From Balanoglossus misakiensis (lineage: Eukaryota > Hemichordata), in assembly GCA_040954595.2 (NCBI GenBank), contig CM082578.2, forward strand, positions 12,772,001 through 12,836,000: a stretch of DNA of 64,000 nt, in the 5' to 3' direction. Under the pieces are notes generated by a model, which did not search any database, was not told the origin of the DNA, and worked only from the letters and a program-made list of their open reading frames with translations. Below, piece by piece: positions 13,601-24,298 of the stretch. Numbering within the stretch: position 1 is the stretch's first letter; each line of letters begins with the position of its first letter. The position numbers and the translations under genes were made by a program.

Positions 13601-16600
13601 GCTTTGTTGCACAGCATTACAGAGTAACAGCATTACAATAGAATGGGGAGAGCCCAAACTATATGGTGGTGTAGATGTCAAAGGTTATCAGGTGAGTGTA
13701 AAGTCTCTGTCTGCTCAGTCTTACTAGTGTTTTCATTGTATGGTTGTGTTGTGAACTATTGTTATACAAATACATCTTGTTGTATACTGATTTCATATGC
13801 ATATGTTACATTTCATCACCAGGCCTTTATGAATGAAAAGAAGATTGGCAATGTATTGAACTCATCGCATCGTAAAGCAGTAATACCGTGTATGCCTCAG
13901 AAGTAAGTGTGTTAACTCTCCAAATTAGTGTTTTGCCAAAGTAGTATCTTTATATTACTAGTATCTAGCATAATGGTCTTATTTTTTCGACAGCCAACCA
14001 TTAAATGCCTTCCATTCTCTGCAGCCAATCAACAAAGGCTTTGCATTCTCCTGAAAGAGCTTAATTCTCTGCAGCCAGTCAGTAAAGGCCTTACATTCTC
14101 TGATCTGTTCAGACCATTTCATTTGATAACTCTTTGTGTTATATTTTCACAGGCAGTACACCATCAGCATGATTGCACTGAGTGCTGACATTAACTTTGA
14201 CCAGTCTTTGCCTTCGGAGGACTTGGTCGTGATCACACCGGCAGAGTATCAGGACAAAGACACGTCTAGATCTACATGTACTACCAGCAGCACATACAGC
14301 AATGATAATGTCAGTCTGATTCAGGAGGTCAACGTCTTCATCTCTGAGGTCACTGAAAACATGATCAGTCTGAGCTGGGTCATTAACGGTGTCGATGGTA
14401 AGTTGCTGGACAATTCCTGTGCCACTGGCTCGATCTGTACACTTCGGGAAAATCCAGGAAAGCCCTTGAATTTGAAGCCACTCTTTTGAAATCCTTGAAA
14501 GACCTGGCAGAATGGAAATCATGGGAAATTGATTTAGCCAAAATGCTGTGATAAAAAAATTAATCGTTAAGCTGTGTTTGGAGGGGGCACCTCTTGCAAT
14601 ACATTTCTACAACAATGGTGGATACTGGTTTTCCAACATTCCGTGTCTGAATTGTACTTGTCATTTTGATGAGAACTCTTCTGTTATTTCTTTCAGAATT
14701 AGACATCAGACACATCCAAGTTCAGTGGAGCAGTGTTGCCAATCCACAGGTATGTGCATTGATTCCCATCAGTTTGGTTTGATATAAACAATCCTCGTGG
14801 ATGAAAATGGCTGTCGGTGGACCCACTTGTGAAGAACGTCAGCTGTCCCAAAGTTAGCATCTCTAACATTGTCTCATTCTTACTTTCACAGGTTTTGGAC
14901 ACCAAAGTAGCAGCTGAAGAGACAGAATTTACAATTTACAGATGTACATCTGGTACAAGGCATTTCATCAGAGTCTATGTCATGGGTTACAGAGACAAAT
15001 TAATCTGTAAATCCAAACAGTTGACAGTACAGACCTCTGCTGTCATAGCAACACCAGTGCTGTCACTCAGGTAAGACAGGAAATGTAACTTTAAGTCATC
15101 TTTTTTTACTATAGTATAACATAAGAACTACCTTTCTCCAAATTTCATTCGTTCGTTTGTTTATTCATTTGTTCATTCATTCATTTCTAAGGTCAACTCA
15201 AGTTTTATCTTTTTTTTTGTGTTCGCAGTTCCTGTACATTTACACATATCACAGTTGGCTGGCTAGAACCCAAGACCTACGGAGATACAGAACTCATAGC
15301 TTACAAACTGGTCATCAGTGGTTTGGATCCAGTAGAGCTTCCTCCACATATCACATCGTACACATTCACCAACGGAGAAATGTGCAAAGAATACAAATTT
15401 ACAGTACAGGTGTGTGTTCCTGGTGCATTCATATGTAATTTACAGCGAATTGTAAGCTTGGAAATCTATCACAACCATTAAAGATCATACGGAAAATTCA
15501 CTTGGTTAGTTTTCCTGATAACAACTTTATGAAGCTCAGCGTTCCTCACATTAGTTGCAAGAATTACAAATCATGTCGGTGATCTATTGCAGGCTTTGTG
15601 TGACAAAGAGAATTTACACAGTGAGGTTTCAGAACCTGTTCGTGTTGTCTGGCCTGGCATCTTAGCACCAACGTTGAGAAGGGTCCCAACGAATAAACGC
15701 AATACTCTCAAAGTGGCCTGGAATGACCTCTACACGACCGGGGACATTAAAATTGCAAGCTTCAAGGTCAGTTTGGAATTTGTTATTTGAGCGTATTTTT
15801 CAGAACCCTCTGTGTATCCTTTCAATGAAATGTTTTGATAATTTTCATATTCATCAAGCCTTTTTATGTGAATTTCAGGGCATTTGTGAAGGAGAATGTT
15901 ACACCAGCCAAAGTGGCAGGATTCCCAAACAGAAAACCAACATGCAAGAAGTCGGTCCCCTCCATCCTGAAGCCAGAGTGATGGAGTTGACGAATCTGCT
16001 ACCGAACGTGAACTACCAGATCTGCCTTGAGATTTGCATTCATGGTTTGGAAACTCCCATTCGATCGGAGGTGTTAGTTGCGCAGATCGCCAGTGTCCCC
16101 GGCCCGCCCGATGTTAGAGTGACCGTCCATGGCGTGGACGCTAGAAGACGTCTGGATATCGAGACTTGTGAATTAATCAACAAAAGAGACAGGTACAGTT
16201 TCCTTTGGTGTGGTCAATCTTAGATTTGATGTATGCTGAGAAAATCCAGGAAAGTTGGAAATATTGATTTGAAAGTTTGAATTAATGGGCAAGTCTTTCA
16301 CGTTGTCTCTACACATCTGGGTATCATGTGTAAACCCGAATGTATTCTCTTTGTCTCTCAGATTGCTGCAGCAACTTGATCTCTGCCAAAGCACTACTTT
16401 GCAGTCGTACACCAAGAAACCCAGTGTACAGGTAAGTTTTGATCGGAGTAGTTGAAAAGTAGTCCCACACTGCTGGCCTGTTGTGTGTAGATAGCTACAT
16501 GTACCTGATGTACTGTCAGAGCTCTCTCTCAAGTGCTAAAAGGGTAACAAATGTCTTTACTTGTATTGTATTTTTTCCTAATTGTCGTAATTCCACTTCT

Positions 16601-19600
16601 CATCAGATTGCTAGACTGACTTCATCGCTTATTGATGTTGAAACCAAACTGTTACAGTGCATGGAAGATCTACAGCCTTACTCAGGTATGTGCATTATGT
16701 GATAGACCTCGAAGTTTTCTTAAGAAATTTAAACATTTGTCAACACCTCAGAATATTCCCAGGAGACTATGTTTATGCATATTTAATGTGCAATGCTTCT
16801 AAAGCATTACATGTAAACTTGTGTGACCGTGTTTTGCTCTTTTGACCGTCATAGGAACATTTGATGTTGATGTGGAGTGGAATCAAGTGGAGGATGACGG
16901 TGATGCGGTCGCCATGGGTTACCAGATACTTATCAATGGCAAACAACATGGAAGTCTGTTCAATTCATACGTACAGCAAACAAAACTGACGGTATGTGAA
17001 AGATACACTTCACTTTCCTGGGCTTTATAAGAATGATTTTCTTTTTTCTTCTACTTAATACTGATTGTCACACAAAATGATCACCATTGTGTGCTGTAAA
17101 ATGGCACTGTGCTCAGCCAGTATTTCAATCATCATTCTCACTGTTTGCAGTTGAGTGCCTACGTTCCCGTCCATAAATTGAGCATAGTGACAGTAACCAA
17201 CCATCCCGTGGGAAACAGTGAACCTTCAGAAGTGATACCCATCTACTCAGAGGCCTTCCTGCCATTTTCATCATTCTGCTTCCATTCTGTGCACACCAAG
17301 GACACCAGGTAAGCCGTGAACTTGTTGGTGAGAATCTGCAGTAATGTATACTGTGGAAGTACACTGTTATTTTAACTCATCAAATGTTTAATATACTATA
17401 TAGCTCTTGTAAATTGCAGATGTAAAGTATTCTACCATACAGAATGAGTATGTTAATTGCCGTGCTGAGATACTAATTGGTTTATATATCACAATCTTGT
17501 AGGTACCCTAACGAAGGCTGCTGTCTCTACACCGACAGTCTGGCCAAAGAGATGGACCCAGACTGTAGGGGTTCTTACAGCATTGTGGCGGTCAATCAAG
17601 GGTTACTGAAGAGACGTGTGCCGCCGGCAGCTGTGACTGTGTTGGATGTCTTCGAAGGCGCCTGGCATCTGTTGATCCCATCAAGGATGAAGAAACCCAC
17701 CATGATTCTCTTCTGGACCAAGTGGTGAGTCAGTCAATCATCATGTGATCATGTATGGCAAATCATAATGCAGCAAATTCAGTTGCCAGTTTACACTGAC
17801 CAGAAGGGATGCAGTTTTACAGCAGTTGTCCAATATTTGATTATTTAAATCAAAGCTATAGCGGCTTGTCAGATTGATGTACTCTATTGAGGTCAATTGT
17901 CTGGGACTGGCACACCATTATATCTCAAAAGCCTATTCCAGAAATAAATGTACTTGATGTAATATATTTGATGTATTATTTTGTGTCAGGTGTCTAGCCT
18001 CCAAGATAGCAATGAAGTTCTTTGTACAGTATTCCAGAGAACGAGGCAAGAGGGTGAGTACAGTGTATGTGACATGTGAACAGTACTAGTAATTCAACTT
18101 TGTTCTCTGCCCAATAGATGACTTTGTTTGATGTCTGTGAAAACCTAAACTATCGCAAAATTACAGTGTCCTGTTTTGGCGTGTTTAGTTTTGGAAGGGA
18201 TCACTGAGAGCAATGCAGTGGGCCATGCAATGGCTGTGCAGTTGTCGTGGCTGTAGCTACCATCCTGGATCATAAAACACTGTACATGTCTGCTTCATCC
18301 ATACATATATCTGTGTGTCCATATAATTCTTTTGCAGATCTCTTTCATCACTTGTTGCTGCGCTGGCTACGAGTCCATGTCATCCCATCGCCACTCCCTT
18401 GCCGAAATCATCGTAGAGAATGGTTGGCGTGACGATAGAAGTGTTCGTCATTGCTGCTCGTGTCACTCCACGACGCCTGGTTTGAACACCGCCAAGAAAA
18501 GTACCAGTACTACCAGTCTGAGACGTAGGGCAAAGCTTGGTAAGATATCAAATCTAGATATTGAGCTTTTTCATATCAGTATTTTCTATCATTTGAGAAT
18601 TTAACTGAGTTCATTGTTAACTTTGCAAACTTGTTTCTACTTTGTTTCACAGTACATCAAGATAGCAGCAGTAGTGGTGACTCAACCAATGCGACTGGTG
18701 TAGCTGAGTTGTTTGCCATTCAGGGAGTGCCCACAATTATCGTCATCAACCCTGAAGGTGAGTTAATGTTTTCCAATTTTCAGTATTTAAACATGGGCAT
18801 CATTCTTAGACCCAGCAGATGTAGTCGAGGGGACCAACAGATTGGGCTCTGTTCATCCATCCATCTGTCAGACTCTGTCCATCAGTCTATCGATTACTGA
18901 TTTGATTTAACCCCCTTCACTTCACTATGCAGGTTACATTGCGTGGCAGGGGAGATATGCTGCCTACGAGTACAGCTCCTTCCAGGCCTTTGCCGACCAT
19001 GTCATGTGTGAAACCATGGCCGAACCCTGTCTGAGTGACTGTGAACTTTGCAGAGAGCAGGCTGGCTCTGAAATCCCGAAGCTGAAACCACTACCAGGTA
19101 AAAAGAAAGGTTACATTCAGTGTACACTCTGATTTCCTGTGTGTGCAAATACATGTACTGATATATCAACCATAATTACAATGATATTAAAACTACATTA
19201 CACATACGTCCCTTCGGCACAGTCTCTATAGCGTTGCTGCTGGTTAAAAATATAAGTAAAAAAAATGTTTGCTGATGAGTTGGAAAATGCTCAAACATAG
19301 CTATCAGATGTTTCATCACATTCATTTAAACCTGTTATTTTTCCTTTAATTTTAAGTGCGCCTGTAGTAGTGTGATTTGATTCTGCCTGTTTGTCTGTTT
19401 GTGTGCCTGTTTGTATGTCTGTCCTTGTTCTTATGTCTGAGTTACCACCTTTGTCGTGTTCATTCATTTCAATAATGCATTACCCATCTCATACATCAAC
19501 AGCCATTTAACCTTCCAGTTGACTTTCAAGGTCAAGCTGAGCTCAGTGAGTGAGTTTGATCACCACACTTTCATGTTCACAACATCACCATCACAGTTGA

Positions 19601-20573
19601 CGTAGGGCTTGTGCTCAAAACAATTAACACTTGCACAAGTTGTGTGCTTGCAAAACGTAGCGTTCTCGTAGAAAAGGCTACCAACTACGTATTTGACTAA
19701 CCCAATATAGTTCTTATGTAGGAGTAAGTTTTTGGATAGTTACAAGACATAGTGTCTGAGTACACTGAACCTAAATATGATAGCGTATTGTATTCTGAGA
19801 ACATCGTGTACAGTTCTTTTTTATCATCCTTTGTATTTTTGCAACCACATGTAAATGAATTCATGAATTTAAAGCACAATATGTTCATACACCACACTAA
19901 TCTTGTCACGCTTCTCTGTAAAGGATGCAGCAATCAATAAGACACCCATTGCGAATCTCACAGACACGCTACATGTATGTTTCCTGCATACTGGAATTGT
20001 GGTATTTGGTGCACAGCCACAAGTACATATCTTAAAGACACTGTTCAGAGATCCATTTCTCAAATACACGTACTGCACTTCTGGTATGCAGTGACCACAG
20101 TGTGATCAGTAATGTGTGCAATAATTAAAGCACAAAAACTTTAATAGCTAGCATAACAATGATATTATTACCAGTGGTGTCATAATAATTACAGACACAT
20201 CAGGAAAATAAACAGTGGCTGTCCCTTCAGATTTACATCATTTGAGCTATACATAGCAAATGCATATGATTCTAATGTCCACCGTTACTGCCACATTTTT
20301 GCAGGAAATCCCAAACACGTCAAAGTTTTAGTATCAGCTCCGTCAACATCGTCCTCTGAAGCGACGACGACCGGATTGGCCACTTGGCCCGACGACGAGG
20401 ACAAGACCCAGGAAGTGGAGAGACCCCAGTCTGGAAAACAGGGCAGGCTGAGGCAACACAAACAACTGCCTGTGGCAAGTGCACGCCCATATTCGGCCAT
20501 GTCGCCGCGGGCAACAACTGAATCGTTGACCAGGATCCAACTGGGCCGGCCCAAATCCTCTTACTCCGCATGA
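383..20573 (+). CDS. Giant multidomain protein: cupredoxin-like, many FN3-like modules, thioredoxin-like (5' partial)
   Basis: Forty-six exons, all joined in consistent phase: 383-467, 1033-1149, 1398-1635, 2092-2252, 2416-2522, 2762-2870, 3046-3171, 3508-3660, 3879-4043, 4175-4271, 4500-4646, 4853-6075, 6329-6489, 6629-6736, 6908-7185, 7409-7652, 8036-8159, 8318-8515, 8851-9070, 9703-9843, 10223-10324, 10681-10776, 11033-11218, 11354-12094, 12311-12507, 12678-12801, 12932-12998, 13153-13332, 13496-13691, 13823-13902, 14153-14397, 14697-14749, 14892-15070, 15229-15409, 15593-15766, 15879-16192, 16362-16431, 16607-16685, 16855-16991, 17151-17308, 17503-17724, 17990-18053, 18338-18539, 18653-18757, 18933-19097, 20305-20573. 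These give 8,788 nt and about 2,928 residues, ending in TGA. Residue numbers in the block entries count from the first full codon visible. No membrane segment is seen in the visible part. The N-terminus is missing, so secretion cannot be judged. I do not recognise an ortholog, and function is unknown. Individual exon edges could shift by a few bases, but the unbroken phase over 45 junctions strongly supports one gene. Confidence 0.88.
1178..1267. repeat. MITE-like short element, diverged copy
   Basis: Lies in the intron between 1149 and 1398. Its left end (CAACCTTTCACCACTGTGG) and right end (GGGTGAGAGGGTTGG) match in order and spacing the ends of the element at 20873-20965, and the interior is alignable (GTTC-GATCC, ATCCAAATCCATTG and so on). 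It is a diverged copy of the same roughly 90-bp interspersed element. Confidence 0.6.
2092..2870 (+). CDS. Chitobiase/hexosaminidase C-terminal-like module plus acidic linker
   Basis: Exons 2092-2252, 2416-2522 and 2762-2870 (residues 147-272). The segment STIFYTLDGSNPEYHGPS followed by SGLHVIRAMATSEDALNSK matches the small beta-sandwich family called CHB_HEX_C_1 or Fn3-associated domain, whose hallmark is I-x-Y-T-x-D-G-x-x-P then a strand with I-x-A-x-A. This module usually accompanies carbohydrate-active or FN3-containing proteins. The third exon is acidic and Ser-rich (DMMSSASSEEQSVDDDEDA) and probably a linker. The domain call is fairly firm; its partner in this protein is unknown. Confidence 0.7.
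3046..4646 (+). CDS. Two fibronectin-III-like modules
   Basis: Exons 3046-3171, 3508-3660, 3879-4043, 4175-4271 and 4500-4646 (residues 273-501). Each module follows the pattern seen through the rest of the protein: a strand with V/I-x-L/V-x-W, a strand with the Y-x-V/L-Y-V-N/D core (YQVYVNNVCYC; YRLYVNDQKCGDE), then a strand with Y-x-(hydrophobic)-x-V-x-A (YIMKIVALPK; YRVQVVAVPK). Introns fall after the Y-x core strand, as in later modules. Sequence is divergent, and the first module is Cys- and Trp-rich (MKWHWWNC). Confidence 0.6.
4853..6075 (+). CDS. Single 1.2-kb exon encoding an acidic, low-complexity region
   Basis: Residues 502-909, one uninterrupted exon of 1,223 nt while most exons of this gene are 60-320 nt. 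It begins after the acceptor at 4852 (G|AT TCA AAT). It is rich in Glu and Asp, with short imperfect repeats (SEGDLEQAPEGDLEQ; EEDD, DDDDDD) and ends in a strongly basic run, KKRKKKKKKK, before AVAKAQQEIQ. Probably intrinsically disordered. The basic run could act as a nuclear-localisation or polyanion-binding patch, but that is conjecture. It divides the protein into an N-terminal cupredoxin/FN3 part and a long FN3 array. The opposite strand reads open only as the shadow of this biased sequence. Confidence 0.85.
6329..9070 (+). CDS. FN3-like modules 3 to 6
   Basis: Exons 6329-6489, 6629-6736, 6908-7185, 7409-7652, 8036-8159, 8318-8515 and 8851-9070 (residues 910-1353). Clear modules start at PGPPHLTVNSIGLHEVGLSW, PQNPPILSSLPSLKNRAALI and PPRSPRVRLQGLHNRGIDVT. 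Each has the Pro-rich opening, the buried Trp of strand B (LSW, IAW, VTW), the Y-x-V core strand with a recurrent (I/V)(N/D)GK turn (YSVFINGKVLGE; YRVYVDGKEVGEL; FQLVKDGKLYG), and a closing strand with VESVSSNGIGNSDPSN in one copy. The recurrent NGK/DGK turn resembles the FN3 modules of RIM-binding proteins, although no SH3 domain is present here. Confidence 0.75.
9703..12507 (+). CDS. FN3-like modules 7 to 10, including a 741-nt exon
   Basis: Exons 9703-9843, 10223-10324, 10681-10776, 11033-11218, 11354-12094 and 12311-12507 (residues 1354-1841). Modules open at QPPSKVWCERVTGHSAVIAW, PPDPPSNIGLITSTCNSLQI, RPPTDLHCVHAGIDAIAVKW and EPAEVLLTGYSSEHITLYW. The exon at 11354-12094 holds one complete module plus the ends of two others without an intron, and its third-codon positions are much richer in G and C than the neighbouring exons. 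That suggests local intron loss, possibly by gene conversion from a spliced transcript. The linker at its start is basic (GKQKHKKKLR). Confidence 0.75.
12678..15766 (+). CDS. FN3-like modules 11 to 14
   Basis: Exons 12678-12801, 12932-12998, 13153-13332, 13496-13691, 13823-13902, 14153-14397, 14697-14749, 14892-15070, 15229-15409 and 15593-15766 (residues 1842-2334). The first exon is an acidic linker (DERDDVEDYDEAASKP). Recognisable cores include FIDVQWAMQL, NSITIEWGEPKLYGGVDV with YQAFMNEKKIGN, MISLSWVING, and THITVGWLEPKTYGDTEL with YKLVISG. Several exons are very short (53, 67 and 80 nt), yet all keep phase. Module borders are approximate because the sequences are divergent. Confidence 0.68.
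15879..17308 (+). CDS. FN3-like module interrupted by a coiled-coil insertion
   Basis: Exons 15879-16192, 16362-16431, 16607-16685, 16855-16991 and 17151-17308 (residues 2335-2586). A module opens at VPGPPDVRVTVHGVDA but the expected Trp strand does not follow. Instead come about 60 residues with helical heptad character (RDRLLQQLDL; IARLTSSLIDVETKLLQ) encoded by two small exons. Then the module resumes with FDVDVEWNQVEDDGDAV, YQILINGKQHGS and LSIVTVTNHPVGNSEPSE. The helical segment may be an inserted hairpin or dimerisation coil. The insertion reading is an inference from pattern. Confidence 0.62.
17503..19097 (+). CDS. Thioredoxin-like domain with WCLASK site
   Basis: Exons 17503-17724, 17990-18053, 18338-18539, 18653-18757 and 18933-19097 (residues 2587-2839). 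After LDVFEGAWHLLIPSRMKKP comes TMILFWTKWCLASK, the beta-strand and active-site position of thioredoxin/TlpA folds (usually W-C-x-x-C-K). The second cysteine is serine here (C2662, S2665), a monothiol-type motif. Downstream, GVPTIIVINPEGYIAWQG carries the conserved cis-proline and the strand-turn typical of the fold, and FQAFADHV fits the last helix. Between them lies an insertion rich in Cys (ITCCCAGY, RHCCSCHS) and Ser. It could form mixed disulfides but would be a poor dithiol reductase. The WCLASK codons are assembled across the 17724/17990 junction. Confidence 0.8.
20305..20573 (+). CDS. Last exon: disordered C-terminal tail
   Basis: Residues 2840-2928, entering in phase 1 after the acceptor at 20304 and ending in TGA at 20571-20573. 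The sequence is Ser-, Thr-, Arg- and Gln-rich (SAPSTSSSEATTTGLA; RPYSAMSPRATTESLTR) with no recognisable domain or membrane anchor. A 1.2-kb intron precedes it. The complementary strand is open in several frames here only because of the local composition. Confidence 0.8.
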
Positions 20574-22849
20574 CGAGGTCTTGTTGTGAAAATTCAGGGA
20601 TTCAATTATCACGAGCTCCTCTTGGTGCTCGGTCATTGAGAGGTCCCAGTTTCACCAAACACGTATCAAGGTTCAAGTACCCAGAAACTGAAAGCTCTGA
20701 TTAGCCTTCAGACCTGAGTGAAATATGTACCTCTGCGTTAATATCTGGTACATAAAGTACCAAACTCTGATCGTCCGTCCCCTCCCCCAACATTATCACC
20801 AGATACACATTCTCATTTCAGTCACTCACTTATTACTTTCATATTCAAGAAAGATTTATGACTGGCTGTTCGTTAACCCTTTCACCACCATAGTTCAGTC
20901 CAAACCCATTGCTTTCTATGGTAAGGTTGGATCTCTAAAGAGGGATCTGGGGGTGACAGGGTTAAACTGCTGAGAATAGAGATTTACCCATGAAACAGTT
21001 GTTGAAATTTAAATGCTCTCAAAACTGGGATGTGTGACTCTTTTATACATTTATATTCTTTGACTAAGTATATGAATTATGAATATTAAGATTCAGTGTC
21101 ATATTGCTGCTCAGGCACTTTCAGATTGTCTGAACTTTTGTATAATATTACATGAAGTCCTTTATACTTCCAAGAAGGCATTCTTTCACTCACACATGAG
21201 CTTTTTTGCATTACACTTGCATGAACTTCACAAAATTTATCCTTTGTGTAGTGCATCTTGGCTATAACTGTGCTGAAAGCAGTCAAATTGAAAAGCTCTT
21301 CATAACTTTCATTGATACACACATCCAGGTGCAATATCCAGTAAACACACTGGTTGTAAAATTTGAGATGATGACATTCTCATCACCACCACCACCATCA
21401 TCATCACCACCATCATCACCATCCATTAATTACATCACTCGTATATCTTCCAGATTCTTTTATTCATTCAAACCAAAATCATGGATAACCCATATTACAT
21501 TATGGCTAAAACAAGTTACAAGTGAACATTACATTTTAAGTTACCACATCTTACACACTCCTGTAATGCATGTATAAACCAGATTATGCCTTTAAAAATC
21601 TTAGATTTCTCTTTTGTAGAAATTATTTCTATGCAAGTGGATGTTGTCAATGCATCAGTTACTTCCAAATTGATGAAAAAATCATCCCCAGATCCCAATA
21701 GACTGTGTGAGTGTATAAATTTTCCTATATATTACATGACTGTGTATTTACTTATATATTTTGGGTTTACAAAGATATCACTTTACATAATTCATGTACC
21801 CATATCAAGTGATGAAAATATTTACTCGCGAGTGTTCATATTTTGTGCTGCTTTGTAAAATTAGAACTCTAAAATTGTGCAATAGAGTAAAAAAGCTTTA
21901 AAAGCATTCTTGCCTATAATTTTGGTCGCTAACTGCAAGAGATGTGAACACAGAAAGTTCATGGAAAGCTTTAATGTGTGGTTGCCGTAATATTTTTGTT
22001 GCAGTACTAGTTTTGCTTCGGGATCACTTTCTCACCTTGACTTTTCTGAGTGTGCTGTGTTTTGAGTTATGAACCGCATGGAGGCTGTTGTGACCCTCAA
22101 CTTGGAATAACTCCCAATGATTACAACTCATTACTTTTAGTTATTTGCTGTGTATTATAAATCTAGGTGCTAGGGGGTCACATCATGTGGTACTGCAGTG
22201 CATCCTGGGTAAAAAGTCAACCACTATTAGATTGGTACAGTATGTGATTGCTGAAGTTGCATTGAATGTGAATGTCAGGTCATTTGGATATATCCGAACT
22301 CTGCCAATGAAACGAGTTTGTGCTTGTTTTCATTGTTGATGTATGTGCAGTCAACAATTTCCATTTTGTCTCTGGTAAAACGTTTGTGGTACACATCCTG
22401 AGTCGAATCACCATGGCATTGCTTGCTTGCTGAAATGGGCTTACGTTTTTTTTTTTATTATCATCAAAATTGGAATGCATCACATTTGCCTCAAATAATA
22501 AAGAGCCTAGACATCTTCTAAGTATCAACTTACAAAGTTGTTTGTTGCTGTAACTCCAAGAGTGACAGTTGGCGATTGATTAATGGGTAAGGGTCCCATA
22601 TGCCGTCCTAAGTGACGGCTGTATAAAATTGTTCATATGTATATATTTACTCTAGATGGCGTACCATCAATGTGTGACATGCATTCTGGGTGAAAATATT
22701 CTTCAAAATGTACAAATGTACATATACTTATATAATTTTAATTAATGTAATTACCTGACACAAACTGGATTTGACCCAAGACTGTGTACATTTCACAGCT
22801 GCTACAGATTTGAAGCATATATTATATGCAGTTTTCACAACCTAATAAA
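20574..22849 (+). other. Probable 3' UTR and downstream sequence of the giant gene
   Basis: No coding signature follows the stop at 20573. Canonical AATAAA hexamers occur at 22497-22502 and 22844-22849. I see none closer to the stop, so the UTR may be about 2 kb or may use a variant signal. The segment contains the MITE-like element at 20873-20965 and a CAT/ACC-rich stretch near 21380-21425. Confidence 0.35.
20873..20965. mobile_element. 93-bp MITE-like element with terminal inverted repeats
   Basis: The left end TTAACCCTTTCACC and the right end GGTGACAGGGTTAA are inverted repeats matching at 13 of 14 positions. The interior is short, unique and has no coding capacity. A diverged copy is at 1178-1267 in the first intron shown. 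Size, TIRs and copy in an intron fit a non-autonomous DNA transposon. The TTAA at both outer ends could be a piggyBac-type target site, but the element family is not identified. Confidence 0.6.
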
Positions 22850-23108
22850 ATCACATGTACTTTTCTCTGATATCTATTGTGTCCGTTAGTGAAACATGGA
22901 GAGTTTTTAACACCCATGTGGTATACTTTTACTATATACCACAGAAACTTATAAAACTGCGACTAACATATAGGGCATAGACATGATAAGGGTCCCAGAA
23001 TATCATTCAGGAAACCTTAGCATGGGGGACCTTCTACATGTAGGTGGGGATTCAGTGGGTAGTCTCGCTTTCCAGACCTCATTCGCTTCGCCGATACTAA
23101 GTGCACCA

Positions 23109-23202
23109 CTTACAGTAGGACATGGTGCGGCGTCAGTGACAAGCGTAATTCACGACTTGGACTAGTCGCATCGGTCTGCCCCTTACCATGTCCTACTGCA
23201 AG
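23109..23202. repeat. Inverted repeat, 18-bp arms
   Basis: The arm at 23109-23126 (CTTACAGTAGGACATGGT) is complementary to the arm at 23185-23202 at 17 of 18 positions, with a 58-bp spacer. It could form a stem-loop or be the ends of a small decayed element. No RNA gene family is recognised. Confidence 0.6.
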
Positions 23203-24275
23203 CAGCACACTGCATTTCCCGAAGCATACAAGGTGTGCAAAGTCCTCAATGAAACCATTGCAATTGTTTATTACTCATTACGAAAAACCACTCATTCGTT
23301 CATTCATTTCAACTACAGAGGTGAAGGGATTGCAATCATAAACCTCGAGAAGTCGCTGTATTGTGTTTGGGGGAAAGTTTGGGCTGCTAAACTGTGGCTT
23401 TATAGAAGGTTCCCGATTGCATACCATTGGGTCCAGCCTCTTGTTTTGTCATTGGTGCAAATTAAACCACGTGATTCATTCACGCTCAAGTTCAAGTAAC
23501 TTTATTCGACAAGAGCTAGAATAATAAGAGCGTACAAACTTTAAAAGATGAGACGAAGAGTGGAAAGACGAGGTACTTCATAAAAGTTATGATGAATATT
23601 AAAATACATCTAAACCCGTTACGCCTATAGGGATGATATACGTGTACGATTTACATGTACAACATTTTCTACTTTTACGGTCTATAGCAACCGCTTCATT
23701 TCTAATGATTACATGCATTTGGTTGAAATAACTCTGCTAGTTGTCTGAGTCCAAACAAGACTCGCCGTCTGTCTGCTGCAACTGGTTCCTATCTTGGTAT
23801 AAAGATAAAAGAGTTTCTTAGCCAACGAGGAACTAAGGGACCGGCGGAATCTTCCGTTGGAACTGAAAATAAGCAGATGATGAATGAGCGAAAACATGCC
23901 CCTTCAACAAAAATGTCGAGCTATCGCTTTCGTAAGAGTGGCAGAATTAATGGATCAAGGGAACCAGAAGGTTAGTTGTTGTCGTGATCGATGGTCAATG
24001 CGACTGCCTAAATCAATGCAATGTTTTTCAAGAATGATTATTAACCTTGTCTTCATTTTTGATTTACTGTTCATGGTACGGGTGCATGTCACCATGAGTA
24101 GTTTTTACGTGCAGGTTTATCGATATGTTATCTCACCCACACCGCCCCGGCCCAAGAAACATATTTTCGTATGTTTTACGAAACATTCGCAATAGCCGCC
24201 ACTTTAGGCCTATTTGTAATCGGTAAAATTCATCACTCTTCGCTTAGTTGTGTATTCGTGCGAAGGGCGGCTGAA

Positions 24276-24298
24276 TAAACGGGTGCAGCACCCGTTTA
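24276..24298. repeat. Perfect 23-bp palindrome
   Basis: TAAACGGGTGC at 24276-24286, one central base, then its exact complement GCACCCGTTTA at 24288-24298. Function unknown. Confidence 0.7.

Noticed and set aside
20285-20636. Three minus-strand frames opposite the last exon of the giant gene
   Set aside because: Antisense shadows; the plus-strand frame continues in phase from the exon ending at 19097.
23728-23965. Stop-free plus-strand stretch ending near a GTTAGT that could be a donor
   Set aside because: No start codon with context, no recognisable motif and no partner exon nearby; too weak to call a gene.
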